NCBI GenBank assembly: GCA_020633895.1
Contig: JACKCT010000012.1
Location: forward strand, 66,874-130,873
Direction: 5' to 3'
Length of the DNA: 64,000 nt
DNA from: Deltaproteobacteria bacterium
GTDB lineage: Bacteria > Lernaellota > Lernaellaia > JACKCT01
Below are positions 8,609 through 17,663 of this stretch, one piece after another (within the stretch, counting starts at the first letter, position 1; the number at the start of each line of letters is the position of its first letter). Under the pieces are notes generated by a model that saw only the letters and a list, made by a program, of their open reading frames with translations, had not been told where the DNA came from and searched no databases. The position numbers and the translations under genes were made by a program.

Positions 8609-11600
8609 ATGAACGATCGAGAAGCCGTAGCGCACATCAAGGGCCCCATCGCGTGGATGACGCAGAACACGGTCGCCGCCAATCTGCTGATGATCGTGAT
8701 TATCTTCGGCGGCATCGTGGGGCTGTTTCGCACCAAGCAGGAGGTCTTTCCCGACACGAGCCTGGATACGGTCGTGGTCAGCGTCCCCTATCCCGGCGCC
8801 AGCCCGTCCGAGGTCGAGCAGGGCATCGTGCTGGCCATCGAGGAAGCGGTGCGGGGTATCGACGGCGTCAAACACGTCAAGGCCACCGCGGCCGAGGGCG
8901 TGGGCACGGTGAACGTCGAGTTGTTGCTCGACGCCGATCCGGAGAAGGCGCTCCAGGACGTGAAAAGCGAAGTGGACCGCATCCAGTCCTTCCCCGAGCA
9001 ATCCGAAGAGCCGTCGGTCACGCTCCTGTCCAACCGTAAGCCGGTCGTGGGACTGATTGTCGCGGGCAACCAGGATTTGTCGCGGCTGCATGCCATTGCC
9101 GAGCACGCGCGCAACATGCTGCTGGAAGACCCGCGCGTCACGCAAGTCGAAATGGCCGGGGTGCCGCCCCTGGAAATCAGCGTGGAAGTTTCGCGGGAAA
9201 ATCTGCTGAAGTACGACCTGACCCTCGAAGAGATCGCCCGGCAGCTTCGCGCGTCATCCCTGGAGTTGCCCGGCGGCACGCTGGAGACCGCCGGCGGTCA
9301 GATCCTGGTGCGCGTGGCGGATCGCCGCCTCTACGGCCACGAGTTCGACGACGTGATCATCAAGAGCACGGCCCAGGGCGCGAAGGTGCGTCTGGCGGAT
9401 ATCGCGACGATCCGCGACGGTTTCGAGGACACGGACCTGGCGTCCTACTTCAACGGCAAGCGCGCGGTCCGCGTGACGGCCTACCGGGTCGGCGACGAGA
9501 CGCCGACGGATGTCTCCGACGCCGTGCATGACACGGTCGAGCGCCTGCGCGAGGAATATCCGCCGAATATTATCTTCGATCTGTGGAATGACGAATCCGA
9601 ATTTCTGGAAGCCCGCATCGACCTGCTGGTGCGCAACGCCCGCTTGGGCTTGATTCTGGTCGTCATCATTCTCGCGCTGTTCCTGGAACTGCGTCTGGCG
9701 TTCTGGGTCGCCCTGGGGATTCCCGTGTCGTTCCTCGGCGCGTTTTTGCTGATGCCGATACTGGGCATCTCGATCAACATGATCACGCTGTTCGGCCTGA
9801 TTATCGTCCTGGGTATGGTCGTCGACGACGCCATCGTCATCGGCGAAAATATCTACACCAAGACGCAGCAGGGCATGCGCCGCGTTCCCGCCGCCGTGGA
9901 GGGAGCGACCGAGATGGCGGTCCCCGTCGTCTTTTCCGTGCTGACCACCGTCGCCGCGTTCATGCCGATGTTTTTCGTGCCGGGCACCATGGGCAAAATC
10001 TTCGCCCTCTTCCCGATCGTGGTGATCTCGATCCTGTTCTTTTCCATGACCGAATCGTTTTTCGTCCTGCCCGCCCATTTGTCCCACGGGCACCCGAACA
10101 AGCCCGGCGGCGTCATGGCGTGGATCGAGTCCAAGCGGCTGATCTTCGCGGCCGGATTGGAAAATTTCATCAACAACAAGTACCGCCACTGGCTCCAGCG
10201 CGCGATTCGCCGCCGTTATGTGGCGGTCGCCGTGTGGGTGGCGCTGTTTTTCATCACCATCGGCGCGGTCGGATCGGGCCTGGTTCCCTTCGCGTTCTTC
10301 CCGGACGTGGAAGGCGACCTGGTCATCGCCTCGGCGCGCCTGCCTTACGGCACCGCCATCGAACGCACCTACGAGGTTCAGGAAGTCCTGGAAGCGTCGG
10401 CGGAAAAGACCATCGCCGACTTCAAGAAGGCCAATGTGCGCGGCATGTTCTCCCGCGTCGGCGAATCCACGCCGACCTGGAACGTCGACCCGGAGACCGG
10501 CAGCCACATCCTGTCCATCGAGGTGCTGCTGGTCGGCTCGGACCAGCGCGAGTTCACCGCCTTCGACTTCGCCGACAAATGGCGAGACTACACGCCGCCG
10601 ATCGCCGGCGTCGACTCGCTCACGTTCGCCTCGTCGGCCGGTCCGTCGGCCGGTCCGGCGGTGGATGTTCAACTCTCCCACTACGACACCAAGGTTCTGG
10701 CTCATGCGTCCCAGGACGTGGAGCAGGCCCTGCGCAGCTACGATCAGCTCACGAACTTCGAGAACACCTATTCGGCCGGCAAGCCCCAGCTCGATTTCCG
10801 CCTGCTGCCGATGGCCCGCACCTTGGGCCTGTCCGCCGACGACATCGCGCGCCAGCTTCGCGCGGCGTTTTACGGAGCCGAGGCGATTCGCGAGCAGCGG
10901 GGGCGCAACGAGCTCAAGGTAATGGTGCGCCTGCCCGAGGACGAGCGCGTCTCCGAATTTGACATCGAGCAGTTCCGCGTCACCACTCCGGCCGACGGCC
11001 AGGTGCCTCTCAACTACGTGGCCGAGTTCGAACGGGGCCGCGCGCCGACGAATATCCGCCGCGAGGACGGCAAGCGCATCATCGACGTCACCGCCAAGCT
11101 CGCGCCCGGCGTCGCGTCCTCTCGCCCGGTGCTCGAATCGATTTCCGCCAACGATCTCCCCCGCATCCTGGACAAATACCCCGGCCTGACCGCCGAATAC
11201 GCCGGTGAACAACGGGAGCAGGGTGATACGTTCAAAAGCCTGGGGCAAAATTTCTTCCTGGCGCTGTTTGTCATCTTCGCTTTGCTGGCCATTCCCCTAC
11301 GCAGCTACGTGCAGCCGGTCATCATTATGTCGGCTATTCCGTTCAGCTTCGTGGGCGCCGTCTTCGGCCATGTGCTGATGGGCTATAACCTGAACATCAT
11401 CAGCTTCTTCGGCATCGTCGCCCTCACCGGCGTCGTGGTGAACGGCTCGCTGGTGCTCGTGGACACGGCCAACCGCATCCGCCAGGACGGCAGCGGCGCA
11501 TGGGAAGGTATCGTCGAGGCCGGTTGCCGCCGATTCCGACCGATCATGCTCACGTCGCTGACGACGTTCTTCGGCCTGGCGCCCATGATTTTCGAGACGT

Positions 11601-11812
11601 CGGTGCAGGCCCGATTCCTGATTCCCATGGCGATCAGCCTGGGCTTCGGTATCCTCTTCTCTTTGGGCGTGACGCTGCTGCTGGTCCCGTCGATCTACGT
11701 GATCCTCGAGGACGTGGCCAATCTGTTCCGCCACGAGGACGACAAGGAATTTCTCCCGGGCCTGGACACGCCGCTGGATCCCGCAACCGTGGCGCACGAC
11801 ACCACGGCCTGA
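8609..11812 (+). CDS. RND family efflux transporter permease
   Basis: A 1067-residue inner-membrane pump with the usual 12 TM segments and two large periplasmic loops. TM4 carries the proton-relay pair Asp406/Asp407 in GMVVDDAIVIGEN, equivalent to the aspartates of AcrB. Two-fold repeat hallmarks such as NMITLFGLII and its second-half counterpart NIISFFGIVALTGVVVNGS are present. RND pumps export drugs, lipids or metals using the proton gradient. The local motifs are closer to the hydrophobe/amphiphile branch than to metal pumps, but the substrate is uncertain. An AAGGAAA ribosome site precedes the ATG. It is the last gene of the operon and is followed by a strong terminator. Confidence 0.95.
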   Translation: MNDREAVAHIKGPIAWMTQNTVAANLLMIVIIFGGIVGLFRTKQEVFPDTSLDTVVVSVPYPGASPSEVEQGIVLAIEEAVRGIDGVKHVKATAAEGVGTVNVELLLDADPEKALQDVKSEVDRIQSFPEQSEEPSVTLLSNRKPVVGLIVAGNQDLSRLHAIAEHARNMLLEDPRVTQVEMAGVPPLEISVEVSRENLLKYDLTLEEIARQLRASSLELPGGTLETAGGQILVRVADRRLYGHEFDDVIIKSTAQGAKVRLADIATIRDGFEDTDLASYFNGKRAVRVTAYRVGDETPTDVSDAVHDTVERLREEYPPNIIFDLWNDESEFLEARIDLLVRNARLGLILVVIILALFLELRLAFWVALGIPVSFLGAFLLMPILGISINMITLFGLIIVLGMVVDDAIVIGENIYTKTQQGMRRVPAAVEGATEMAVPVVFSVLTTVAAFMPMFFVPGTMGKIFALFPIVVISILFFSMTESFFVLPAHLSHGHPNKPGGVMAWIESKRLIFAAGLENFINNKYRHWLQRAIRRRYVAVAVWVALFFITIGAVGSGLVPFAFFPDVEGDLVIASARLPYGTAIERTYEVQEVLEASAEKTIADFKKANVRGMFSRVGESTPTWNVDPETGSHILSIEVLLVGSDQREFTAFDFADKWRDYTPPIAGVDSLTFASSAGPSAGPAVDVQLSHYDTKVLAHASQDVEQALRSYDQLTNFENTYSAGKPQLDFRLLPMARTLGLSADDIARQLRAAFYGAEAIREQRGRNELKVMVRLPEDERVSEFDIEQFRVTTPADGQVPLNYVAEFERGRAPTNIRREDGKRIIDVTAKLAPGVASSRPVLESISANDLPRILDKYPGLTAEYAGEQREQGDTFKSLGQNFFLALFVIFALLAIPLRSYVQPVIIMSAIPFSFVGAVFGHVLMGYNLNIISFFGIVALTGVVVNGSLVLVDTANRIRQDGSGAWEGIVEAGCRRFRPIMLTSLTTFFGLAPMIFETSVQARFLIPMAISLGFGILFSLGVTLLLVPSIYVILEDVANLFRHEDDKEFLPGLDTPLDPATVAHDTTA

Positions 11813-11836
11813 CCTTTCGCGATCGAAACGGCGACG

Positions 11837-11864
11837 CGCCCCGGCCTTGGCCGGGGCGTTTTTT
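11837..11864 (+). terminator. intrinsic terminator of the efflux operon
   Basis: A perfect 10-bp GC stem (CGCCCCGGCC at 11837-11846 with GGCCGGGGCG at 11849-11858) is followed by six T residues. It sits 24 bp after the RND permease stop. Confidence 0.93.
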
Positions 11865-11886
11865 CTTGGTGGACGGTTGGCGCCGA

Positions 11887-13197
11887 CTACGGAGTCGCCG
11901 TCGCGGTTCGACGCGTGTCGGGAATGGCGGGCGGCGGCGCGGCCGGACCGGCGAATTTTTCGCCCCAGCGGATGCGTCCGGTCAACTGCATCACGAGGAA
12001 GAGCGTGACGATGCTGCCGATCGTGACGATCAGGCCCGTCAGCCCGTCGATGAAGTGGGCGTAGGAAAAGAAGACCAGATAGAGCAGTTGGCTGCCGCCC
12101 GCCTCCAGCGCGGCAAAGCGAAGACCGACGACAAGCCGCAGATAGCTGACCACCAGGAACACCGACACCGCCGAGCAGATCCCGAACGCCGTCAGCACCG
12201 GCAGGTGATCGACCGTGTAGGCGAAAAGCAGGTGGAACGCGAAGAAGGCGGCCGCGAGGAAAAGATAATTGATCGGATGCAGTTCAATGCGCCGTAGCAG
12301 CGTAATGACGAACATCCACAAAAAGAAAAAGCCCAGGGACACCGGCGCGAAGAAGCTGATCTGGGCCGCCAGCGGGCCGGGGTTCATCTTCTCCGGCATC
12401 TGCATGCCGACTTCGAAGCCGGAAATCAGGTTGTCGAATTCCCATTTCAGCTCCCAGCCGTCGTCCGTCGCCACCTTGGACGTGGGCGAGATGGTGCCGG
12501 CGGGAAAGTCGATGCTCTCGAAGTTCGTCGACATCACCAGCTCGAAGTTCTTGATCCGGTTCACGTCCGAGCCGAAGTTGTACCGCCACCAATCCATGCC
12601 CCGCGACCGATACGCCAGCTCGAACGGCACCACGTCGCCCTTCTTGACCGGCACGCGCTGGACGACGACTTTCTCGCCGTTGCGCGCCTCGGGCGTGATC
12701 TGGGGATCGACCTGATCGTTGACGGCGAAACGGAAATTCTCGTAGCTCGCGCGCTGCGTCGGAAATCGGTAGGTAATGCTCAGAAAGCCGTCGTACTCGG
12801 ACACATGTTGATACGAATAGCGCCCGTCGAAATCCACGACATACGTCGAGTACCAGAACAGCCCCTTGTTGCGATGCTCCAGGTCGAAGTTCACGTCCAG
12901 ATGGGACTTGTCCAGGATCACCGGCTGCGTGACCCACTCCCACCGTTCTTTTTCGACCAGTTTCTGCTTCTTCGTGCCGGGGACACTAACCCACTCCTTG
13001 TCGATGCGCTTGACCTTGCGTTCGAAGACCAGCTCCGGCGAGGGCTGGGCCTGGGCCGTTCCCCACAGCGCCTCCACCTCGCCCAGCAGGCGCGCGTTGA
13101 AATTGCTCGTGCGCGTCGCCACCGTTCCTCCCAGAAAAAACCACGCTACGCACGCGAAAAGATAGATCACCACAATCGCCGCAATCCGCTTACCCAT
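11887..13197 (-). CDS. CreD-like inner-membrane protein
   Basis: A 436-residue protein with an N-terminal TM segment (about 4-24), a large extracytoplasmic domain, and five C-terminal TM segments starting near residue 285. The C-terminal pattern HPINYLFLAAAFFAFHLLF followed by a series of helices ending before a short cytoplasmic tail matches the CreD family, whose E. coli member is induced by the CreBC two-component system and affects envelope stress tolerance. The gene is divergent from a CreB/CreC-like pair, which supports the assignment. The last residues are Pro/Ala/Thr-rich. The biochemical role of CreD is not established. Confidence 0.75.
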   Translation of the reverse strand: MGKRIAAIVVIYLFACVAWFFLGGTVATRTSNFNARLLGEVEALWGTAQAQPSPELVFERKVKRIDKEWVSVPGTKKQKLVEKERWEWVTQPVILDKSHLDVNFDLEHRNKGLFWYSTYVVDFDGRYSYQHVSEYDGFLSITYRFPTQRASYENFRFAVNDQVDPQITPEARNGEKVVVQRVPVKKGDVVPFELAYRSRGMDWWRYNFGSDVNRIKNFELVMSTNFESIDFPAGTISPTSKVATDDGWELKWEFDNLISGFEVGMQMPEKMNPGPLAAQISFFAPVSLGFFFLWMFVITLLRRIELHPINYLFLAAAFFAFHLLFAYTVDHLPVLTAFGICSAVSVFLVVSYLRLVVGLRFAALEAGGSQLLYLVFFSYAHFIDGLTGLIVTIGSIVTLFLVMQLTGRIRWGEKFAGPAAPPPAIPDTRRTATATP

Positions 13198-13269
13198 GAC
13201 AACCTCCGTCGGGCCTTGTTGAGGACACCCACGCTAGCGGCGGGGTATGCCGTGCGTTCGGCGGCGGCG

Positions 13270-13307
13270 TGCAACGGGTTTGAAAGTTTTGTGCAAATTC
13301 GATGCAA
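13270..13307. promoter_or_regulatory. three phased TGCAA repeats between creD-like and creBC-like genes
   Basis: TGCAA occurs at 13270, 13292 and 13303, spaced exactly 22 and 11 bp. TGCAA-N6-TGCAA has the same geometry as the CreB box (TTCAC-N6-TTCAC) and is typical of OmpR/PhoB-type tandem binding. It lies 50-87 bp before the response-regulator ATG and about 75-110 bp before the divergent creD-like ATG. That this is the regulator's own binding site is inferred. Confidence 0.55.
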
Positions 13308-13356
13308 GGCTTGGCGGTGGTGCGTCGGTTTGTTCAAATGGCCCCACGGAGGACCG

Positions 13357-14061
13357 ATGGCCGGCAGTGAACGCATCCTCATCGTGGACGACGACGCCCA
13401 TATCCGGGAGGTCGTGCGTTTCGCCCTGACCAAGGCGGGATTCGAGACGACCGAGGCCGCGGACGGCGCCGCCGCGTTGGCGCGATTCGAATCGGCTCGG
13501 CCCGATCTGATCGTGCTGGACATCGCCATGCCCGAACTCGACGGCACGGAAGTCTGCCGCCGCATCCGCGCTTCGTCCGCCACGCCGATCATCTTCCTGA
13601 CATCCCGCGACGATGAGATCGACCGGGTCGTCGGCCTGGAGATGGGCGGCGACGACTATGTCACCAAGCCCTTCAGCCCTCGCGAGTTGGTCGCCCGCGT
13701 CAAGGCGGTGCTGCGTCGCGCTGGCGGAGGCGGTCCACCGACGGCCAAGCCCCCGGGCAACGGCACCCTGCGCCATGGCGAGCTGACGCTGGACACCGAG
13801 CGCTATCTGGTCCACTGGGGATCGACGCAGGTGACGCTCAGCGTGACGGAATTCGGCCTGCTGCGCACACTGATGGGATTTCCCGGCAAGGTCTTTTCCC
13901 GCGACGAACTCATCGACGGCGCGTACGCCTACAACAACGTCGTCACCGACCGCACCGTCGACAGCCATATCCGCCGCCTGCGACGCAAATTCGCCGACGC
14001 GGGCGCGGAGCCCATCGAGACGGTCCACGGCGTCGGCTACAAACTCGGACCCTGCCGTTGA
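13357..14061 (+). CDS. OmpR/PhoB-type response regulator (CreB-like)
   Basis: A 234-residue two-domain regulator: a receiver domain with acidic DDD at 11-13, phospho-acceptor Asp55 (VLDIAMPELDG) and conserved Thr and Lys further on (FLTSRD, VTKPF), then a winged-helix DNA-binding domain (about 135-232) ending in the recognition region RTVDSHIRRLRRKF and VHGVGYKL. I chose the ATG at 13357 because GGAGGA is 4 bp upstream and the protein then begins right before the first beta strand. It overlaps the kinase gene by 4 nt and diverges from the creD-like gene, suggesting a CreBC-type envelope-sensing circuit. Confidence 0.93.
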   Translation: MAGSERILIVDDDAHIREVVRFALTKAGFETTEAADGAAALARFESARPDLIVLDIAMPELDGTEVCRRIRASSATPIIFLTSRDDEIDRVVGLEMGGDDYVTKPFSPRELVARVKAVLRRAGGGGPPTAKPPGNGTLRHGELTLDTERYLVHWGSTQVTLSVTEFGLLRTLMGFPGKVFSRDELIDGAYAYNNVVTDRTVDSHIRRLRRKFADAGAEPIETVHGVGYKLGPCR

Positions 14062-15713
14062 GCGCCGTCCCGCCCGGCCCCCGGCCGAAGTATCGTCCGC
14101 GCGTCCGGACCGTCCTGCTCGTCGTCAATCTGATGATTCTCGCGCTGCCTCTGGGCGGCATCGCCGCGCTGCGCCTCTACGAAACCGAACTCATCCAACG
14201 CACCGAAGCGGAGTTGCTCGGCCAGGGCGCCGTGCTGGCGGACGTGTATCGGCGAGAGTTTTTGCAGCGCCTGCCGAAGAACGTCGACCGGCAGTCCTTC
14301 CTCGACGGCTACGGCCGCCCGCTCGATCCGGACGCGGCCCCGGAATCCATCGGCGAACGCCGTTACACGCCGGTCTTCCCCACGCTTGATGTCGCGGAAA
14401 ATCCGATTCTGCCGCCCGCCGAACCGGCCGAGCGACCGCCGGCGCCGCCGATCTCGACCGCCGTCATCGCCGGCAAAGCGGTCACGCCGACGTTGATGGC
14501 CACGCAGCGCCTCATGCTTGACGGCATCCGGGTGGTGGACGTCAACGGGACCGTGGTCGCGACGACATCCGGCGAATTGGGTTTGTCGCTGGCCCGGCGC
14601 GAAGAAGTCGCCCGAGCGCTGCGCGGCGAATACGCCCGCCGGATGCGCCGCCGTTTCACCGATCACCCCCAGCCCGCCCTGGACTCCATCAGCCGACGCA
14701 AGCGCGTGCGGGTCTATGTCGCCATGCCCGTCATCGCCCGCGACCGGGTCATCGGCGCCGTCGTGCTGGCCCGCACGCCGCTGGATGTCACCAAGGCGCT
14801 CTATGTCCACAGATGGCCGTTGCTCAAAGGGTTCGGAATCCTCCTGGCTCTCGTCCTGCTCGTCGCCGCCCTCACCTCGCGCACCATCAGTCGTCCCGTC
14901 GCCAAACTCATCGCCCAGTCGGAACGCGCCCGTCGCGGAGAACGCGGCTCCGTCGTCCCCTTGGACCACGCCGGCACGCGGGAGGTCGCCCAGCTCTCCG
15001 CCGCATTCAGCCAGATGGCCGCCTCCCTGGAAGAACGCGCCGATTACATCCGCGACTTCGCCGCCCGCGTCTCCCATGAATTCAAAACGCCCCTGACGGC
15101 CATTCGCGGCGCGGTCGAAATCATGCAGGACCATTTCGAAACCATGACCGTCGAAGAGCAGCGCCGTTTTCTGTCGAACCTGGATAAGGACGCCGAGCGC
15201 CTCGACCACCTGGTCCGCCGATTGCTCGAACAGGCCCGGGCCGACGTGGTCCGGCCCGGCACGGGCAACGCCGCGATTGTTCCGGCTACGCGTCAGATCG
15301 CGCGGACCTTCACCGATCTTAAGATGGAAATAACCGAGTCGATTTCGGAAACGACGCACGTCCGCATGGACGAGGAAAACTTTGCCACCGTTCTGCGCAA
15401 CCTGTTGGAGAATGTCGTCCGGCACGCGGGTGCGGGCGCCAACGTCCGCGTCACCCTATCGCGCGTGGAGGTGGGACAGACCGCCTATGTGCGCCTGGAG
15501 ATCAACGACGACGGCCCCGGCGTGTCAAAGCGCAACGCGGATCGCGCCTTCGCGCCGTTTTTCACGACGGCTCGCGACACGGGCGGCACGGGGCTCGGGC
15601 TTTCGATCGTGCGTTCGTTGGTGATCGGCCATCAGGGGCGCATCGAACTCACGCACCCCGAACGCGGGTTCGGCATCCGCGTTGACCTGCCTTACGTTGA
15701 GGGCTCCGGCTGA
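14058..15713 (+). CDS. membrane sensor histidine kinase (CreC-like)
   Basis: A 551-residue kinase: TM1 (about 15-37), an extracytoplasmic sensor of about 215 residues with a Pro-rich stretch, TM2 (about 255-277), HAMP, HisKA with phospho-acceptor His340 in RVSHEFKTPLTAI, and a HATPase domain with the N-box NLLENVVRHA and glycine boxes NDDGPGV and GGTGLGLSI. It begins with TTG, overlapping the regulator stop as TTGA, so the pair is translationally coupled. Its 3' end overlaps the convergent hydrolase gene by 22 bp. The partner and the neighbouring creD-like gene suggest a CreC-like role, though sensor domains diverge and the signal is unknown. Confidence 0.9.
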   Translation: MSAVPPGPRPKYRPRVRTVLLVVNLMILALPLGGIAALRLYETELIQRTEAELLGQGAVLADVYRREFLQRLPKNVDRQSFLDGYGRPLDPDAAPESIGERRYTPVFPTLDVAENPILPPAEPAERPPAPPISTAVIAGKAVTPTLMATQRLMLDGIRVVDVNGTVVATTSGELGLSLARREEVARALRGEYARRMRRRFTDHPQPALDSISRRKRVRVYVAMPVIARDRVIGAVVLARTPLDVTKALYVHRWPLLKGFGILLALVLLVAALTSRTISRPVAKLIAQSERARRGERGSVVPLDHAGTREVAQLSAAFSQMAASLEERADYIRDFAARVSHEFKTPLTAIRGAVEIMQDHFETMTVEEQRRFLSNLDKDAERLDHLVRRLLEQARADVVRPGTGNAAIVPATRQIARTFTDLKMEITESISETTHVRMDEENFATVLRNLLENVVRHAGAGANVRVTLSRVEVGQTAYVRLEINDDGPGVSKRNADRAFAPFFTTARDTGGTGLGLSIVRSLVIGHQGRIELTHPERGFGIRVDLPYVEGSG

Positions 15714-16606
15714 ATCTCGTCGGGGATATTTCCGTTGATCAGGAAGCCGTCCACCGCCGCGACCACCGCCGGATTCCAGAGAATGCGCACATGCCCCGCC
15801 CCCGGCACTTCGAACAAATGGGCCCCGGGCCACGCATCGCGCAGCAGGCGGCTTTCGTAAAACGGCACCTCGCGGTCGTGGGGATCGTGGATCAGCAGGG
15901 CTTGGGACTTGAGCTTGGCGACGTGCCGTTCCAGATCCAACTCGTCCAGCGGCCGCCCATGCACGTCCACCATGAGGCGCATGATGACGCGCATCGTCGC
16001 CGGGGGCATACGCACGAACTTGCCCGAGCGCTCCATCGAACGGCGCAGCGACGGGAAGCCCGCCACCAGCACCGCCCGCTCGACGTCGACAAAATCATGC
16101 ACCATGGCGTACAGACTCGACGCCGCGCCGAACGAGTGGCCGATCAGGGATTCAAAGGGGCCGTAAAGTTCGTTGGCCGTTTTGATCGCGTGGGCATAGT
16201 CGACCAGATTTGTCGTCTCGCCGGGGGACGCGCCGTGGGCGGGGGCGTCGAAGGTGAATACGCGCTTGCCCGCCTTGACCAACGGATCGACGAACGCGCC
16301 CATCTGCGCCCCCCGCGCCGCCCATCCGTGAGCCAGAAACACTGTCGGTCCCTCGCCCCACACCCAACCGGCCAGCTCCGTTCCCTTGTGCGGGACATTC
16401 ATCGGCATCGAGCGCTCGATGAGGCGATGCTCCCGCTCGGGCCGGGGAAAGCGTCGTGGCCGTCGAATGGTCCGGTGGGCGATGTGCGCCGTCGTGCGCG
16501 GAGCCACCCGCCCCAGCAAAGGGAAACCGACGCGCATCACGTCCACGATAAAGGGCCGCTTGGCGCCGTCCTTGGGTTTTTTGGTCGGAGGTTTTGCCAT
16601 GGTCAT
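15692..16606 (-). CDS. alpha/beta hydrolase
   Basis: A 304-residue alpha/beta-hydrolase fold protein. The oxyanion region AHGWAARG (92-99), the nucleophile elbow GHSFGA (Ser158), a candidate acid in DPHDREVP (Asp244) and the catalytic His272 (AGHVRIL) are in the expected order. A basic N-terminal region of about 65 residues, with no obvious signal peptide, precedes the fold. The substrate cannot be predicted. It converges on the sensor-kinase gene (22-bp overlap) and diverges from the transporter at 16728. Confidence 0.87.
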   Translation of the reverse strand: MTMAKPPTKKPKDGAKRPFIVDVMRVGFPLLGRVAPRTTAHIAHRTIRRPRRFPRPEREHRLIERSMPMNVPHKGTELAGWVWGEGPTVFLAHGWAARGAQMGAFVDPLVKAGKRVFTFDAPAHGASPGETTNLVDYAHAIKTANELYGPFESLIGHSFGAASSLYAMVHDFVDVERAVLVAGFPSLRRSMERSGKFVRMPPATMRVIMRLMVDVHGRPLDELDLERHVAKLKSQALLIHDPHDREVPFYESRLLRDAWPGAHLFEVPGAGHVRILWNPAVVAAVDGFLINGNIPDEIQPEPST

Positions 16607-16727
16607 TTCGATTCCGGGCCTTGTTTTCGCCCGGAATTCCGTTCACGGCAAGCGCCGGGGCGGCAAATCGTCCTATCTTTTTTCCCGCGCCTCTGTTATG
16701 CGAAGGGAACGAAAAGGAGGCGGCTCG

Positions 16728-17663
16728 ATGGGTGCCATCGCCCTCGCCGTGACGGCTAGCCTCTTCTGGGGCATCGGAACGGTCCTACAGAAGATCGGCG
16801 TCTCGGCCAGTTTTCCGAAAATAAGCGTTCGAGAAATCCTGACCAACCTTCCCCGCGTCCTGTGGGGCCTGCTGACCAATTGGGTGTGGCCGCTGGGCAT
16901 CGCCATGATGTTCGGCGGGATGATCTGCTACGCCACGGCCCTGGGTCGCGCGGACATCATGCTCGTGCAGCCGATCGTGAGCCTGACCGGCGTGGTCGCG
17001 GCGATCATCGGCGTCGTTTTTCTGCGCGAGGTGGTGCGCCCCCTGGAATGGACGGGCATCGCGCTGATCCTGGCGGGCGTCGTGGCCGTGAGCGCGGCGG
17101 ACGGCGGCGCGTCGTCCAAACTGCCGGGACACGGGGTGTTGGTGATTTTCACCATCGGCACGTGCGTGCTCGCGGTTTCCGCGGCGTTGCTCGGACGCGT
17201 CGGCGTTCAGCAGGAAGTGACGCTCGCGATCACCGGCGGGCTGATGTTCGGCCTGGCCAACCTGATGTGGAAGATCATCGCGATGCGTGCCGAGGCGGCC
17301 ACGGGCATGCCGTTCAGCCTGGGCCACGGCCCGACACTGGCGGCAACGTTCCTCGACTACCCCGTCTACATCGTTATCGCGACCAACCTGCTGGGCGGCG
17401 TGTATTTCCAAAGCGCGTTCGCCAACGGCCGGGCGAGCATCGTCGTGCCCATCGTGACGATCCTCAGCAACGTCCTGCCCATCCTCGCCGCCGTGTCGAT
17501 TTTCGGTGAAGACGCGGGCGCGCTGCATGCCCTGGGCATCCTGCTGGTCATCGGCGGAACGGCCCTGCTCTCCCTGGGCGGCGGCGAAAAACTCGCGCCG
17601 GTCGCCGTCCCCACGCCGGAGCCCGTACCGGTTCCGGTCGAAGTCGAAGCCTCGGAAGGCTAA
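16728..17663 (+). CDS. EamA/DMT-type membrane transporter
   Basis: A 311-residue protein with about ten hydrophobic segments and the two-fold EamA repeat: IALAVTASLFWGIGTVLQK at the start and a second copy around residue 160, each ending in a small-residue TM such as ILAGVVAVSAAD and LVIGGTALLSLGG. Members export metabolites or act as sugar or nucleoside permeases; the substrate is unknown. The ATG at 16728 has an excellent AAGGAGG at 16714-16720. The C-terminus ends in a Pro/Val/Glu tail. It converges with modC (4-nt overlap). Confidence 0.8.
   Translation: MGAIALAVTASLFWGIGTVLQKIGVSASFPKISVREILTNLPRVLWGLLTNWVWPLGIAMMFGGMICYATALGRADIMLVQPIVSLTGVVAAIIGVVFLREVVRPLEWTGIALILAGVVAVSAADGGASSKLPGHGVLVIFTIGTCVLAVSAALLGRVGVQQEVTLAITGGLMFGLANLMWKIIAMRAEAATGMPFSLGHGPTLAATFLDYPVYIVIATNLLGGVYFQSAFANGRASIVVPIVTILSNVLPILAAVSIFGEDAGALHALGILLVIGGTALLSLGGGEKLAPVAVPTPEPVPVPVEVEASEG

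Noticed and set aside
13198-13356. Canonical CreB boxes (TTCAC-N6-TTCAC)
   Set aside because: No TTCAC pair is present; only the TGCAA repeats with the same spacing.
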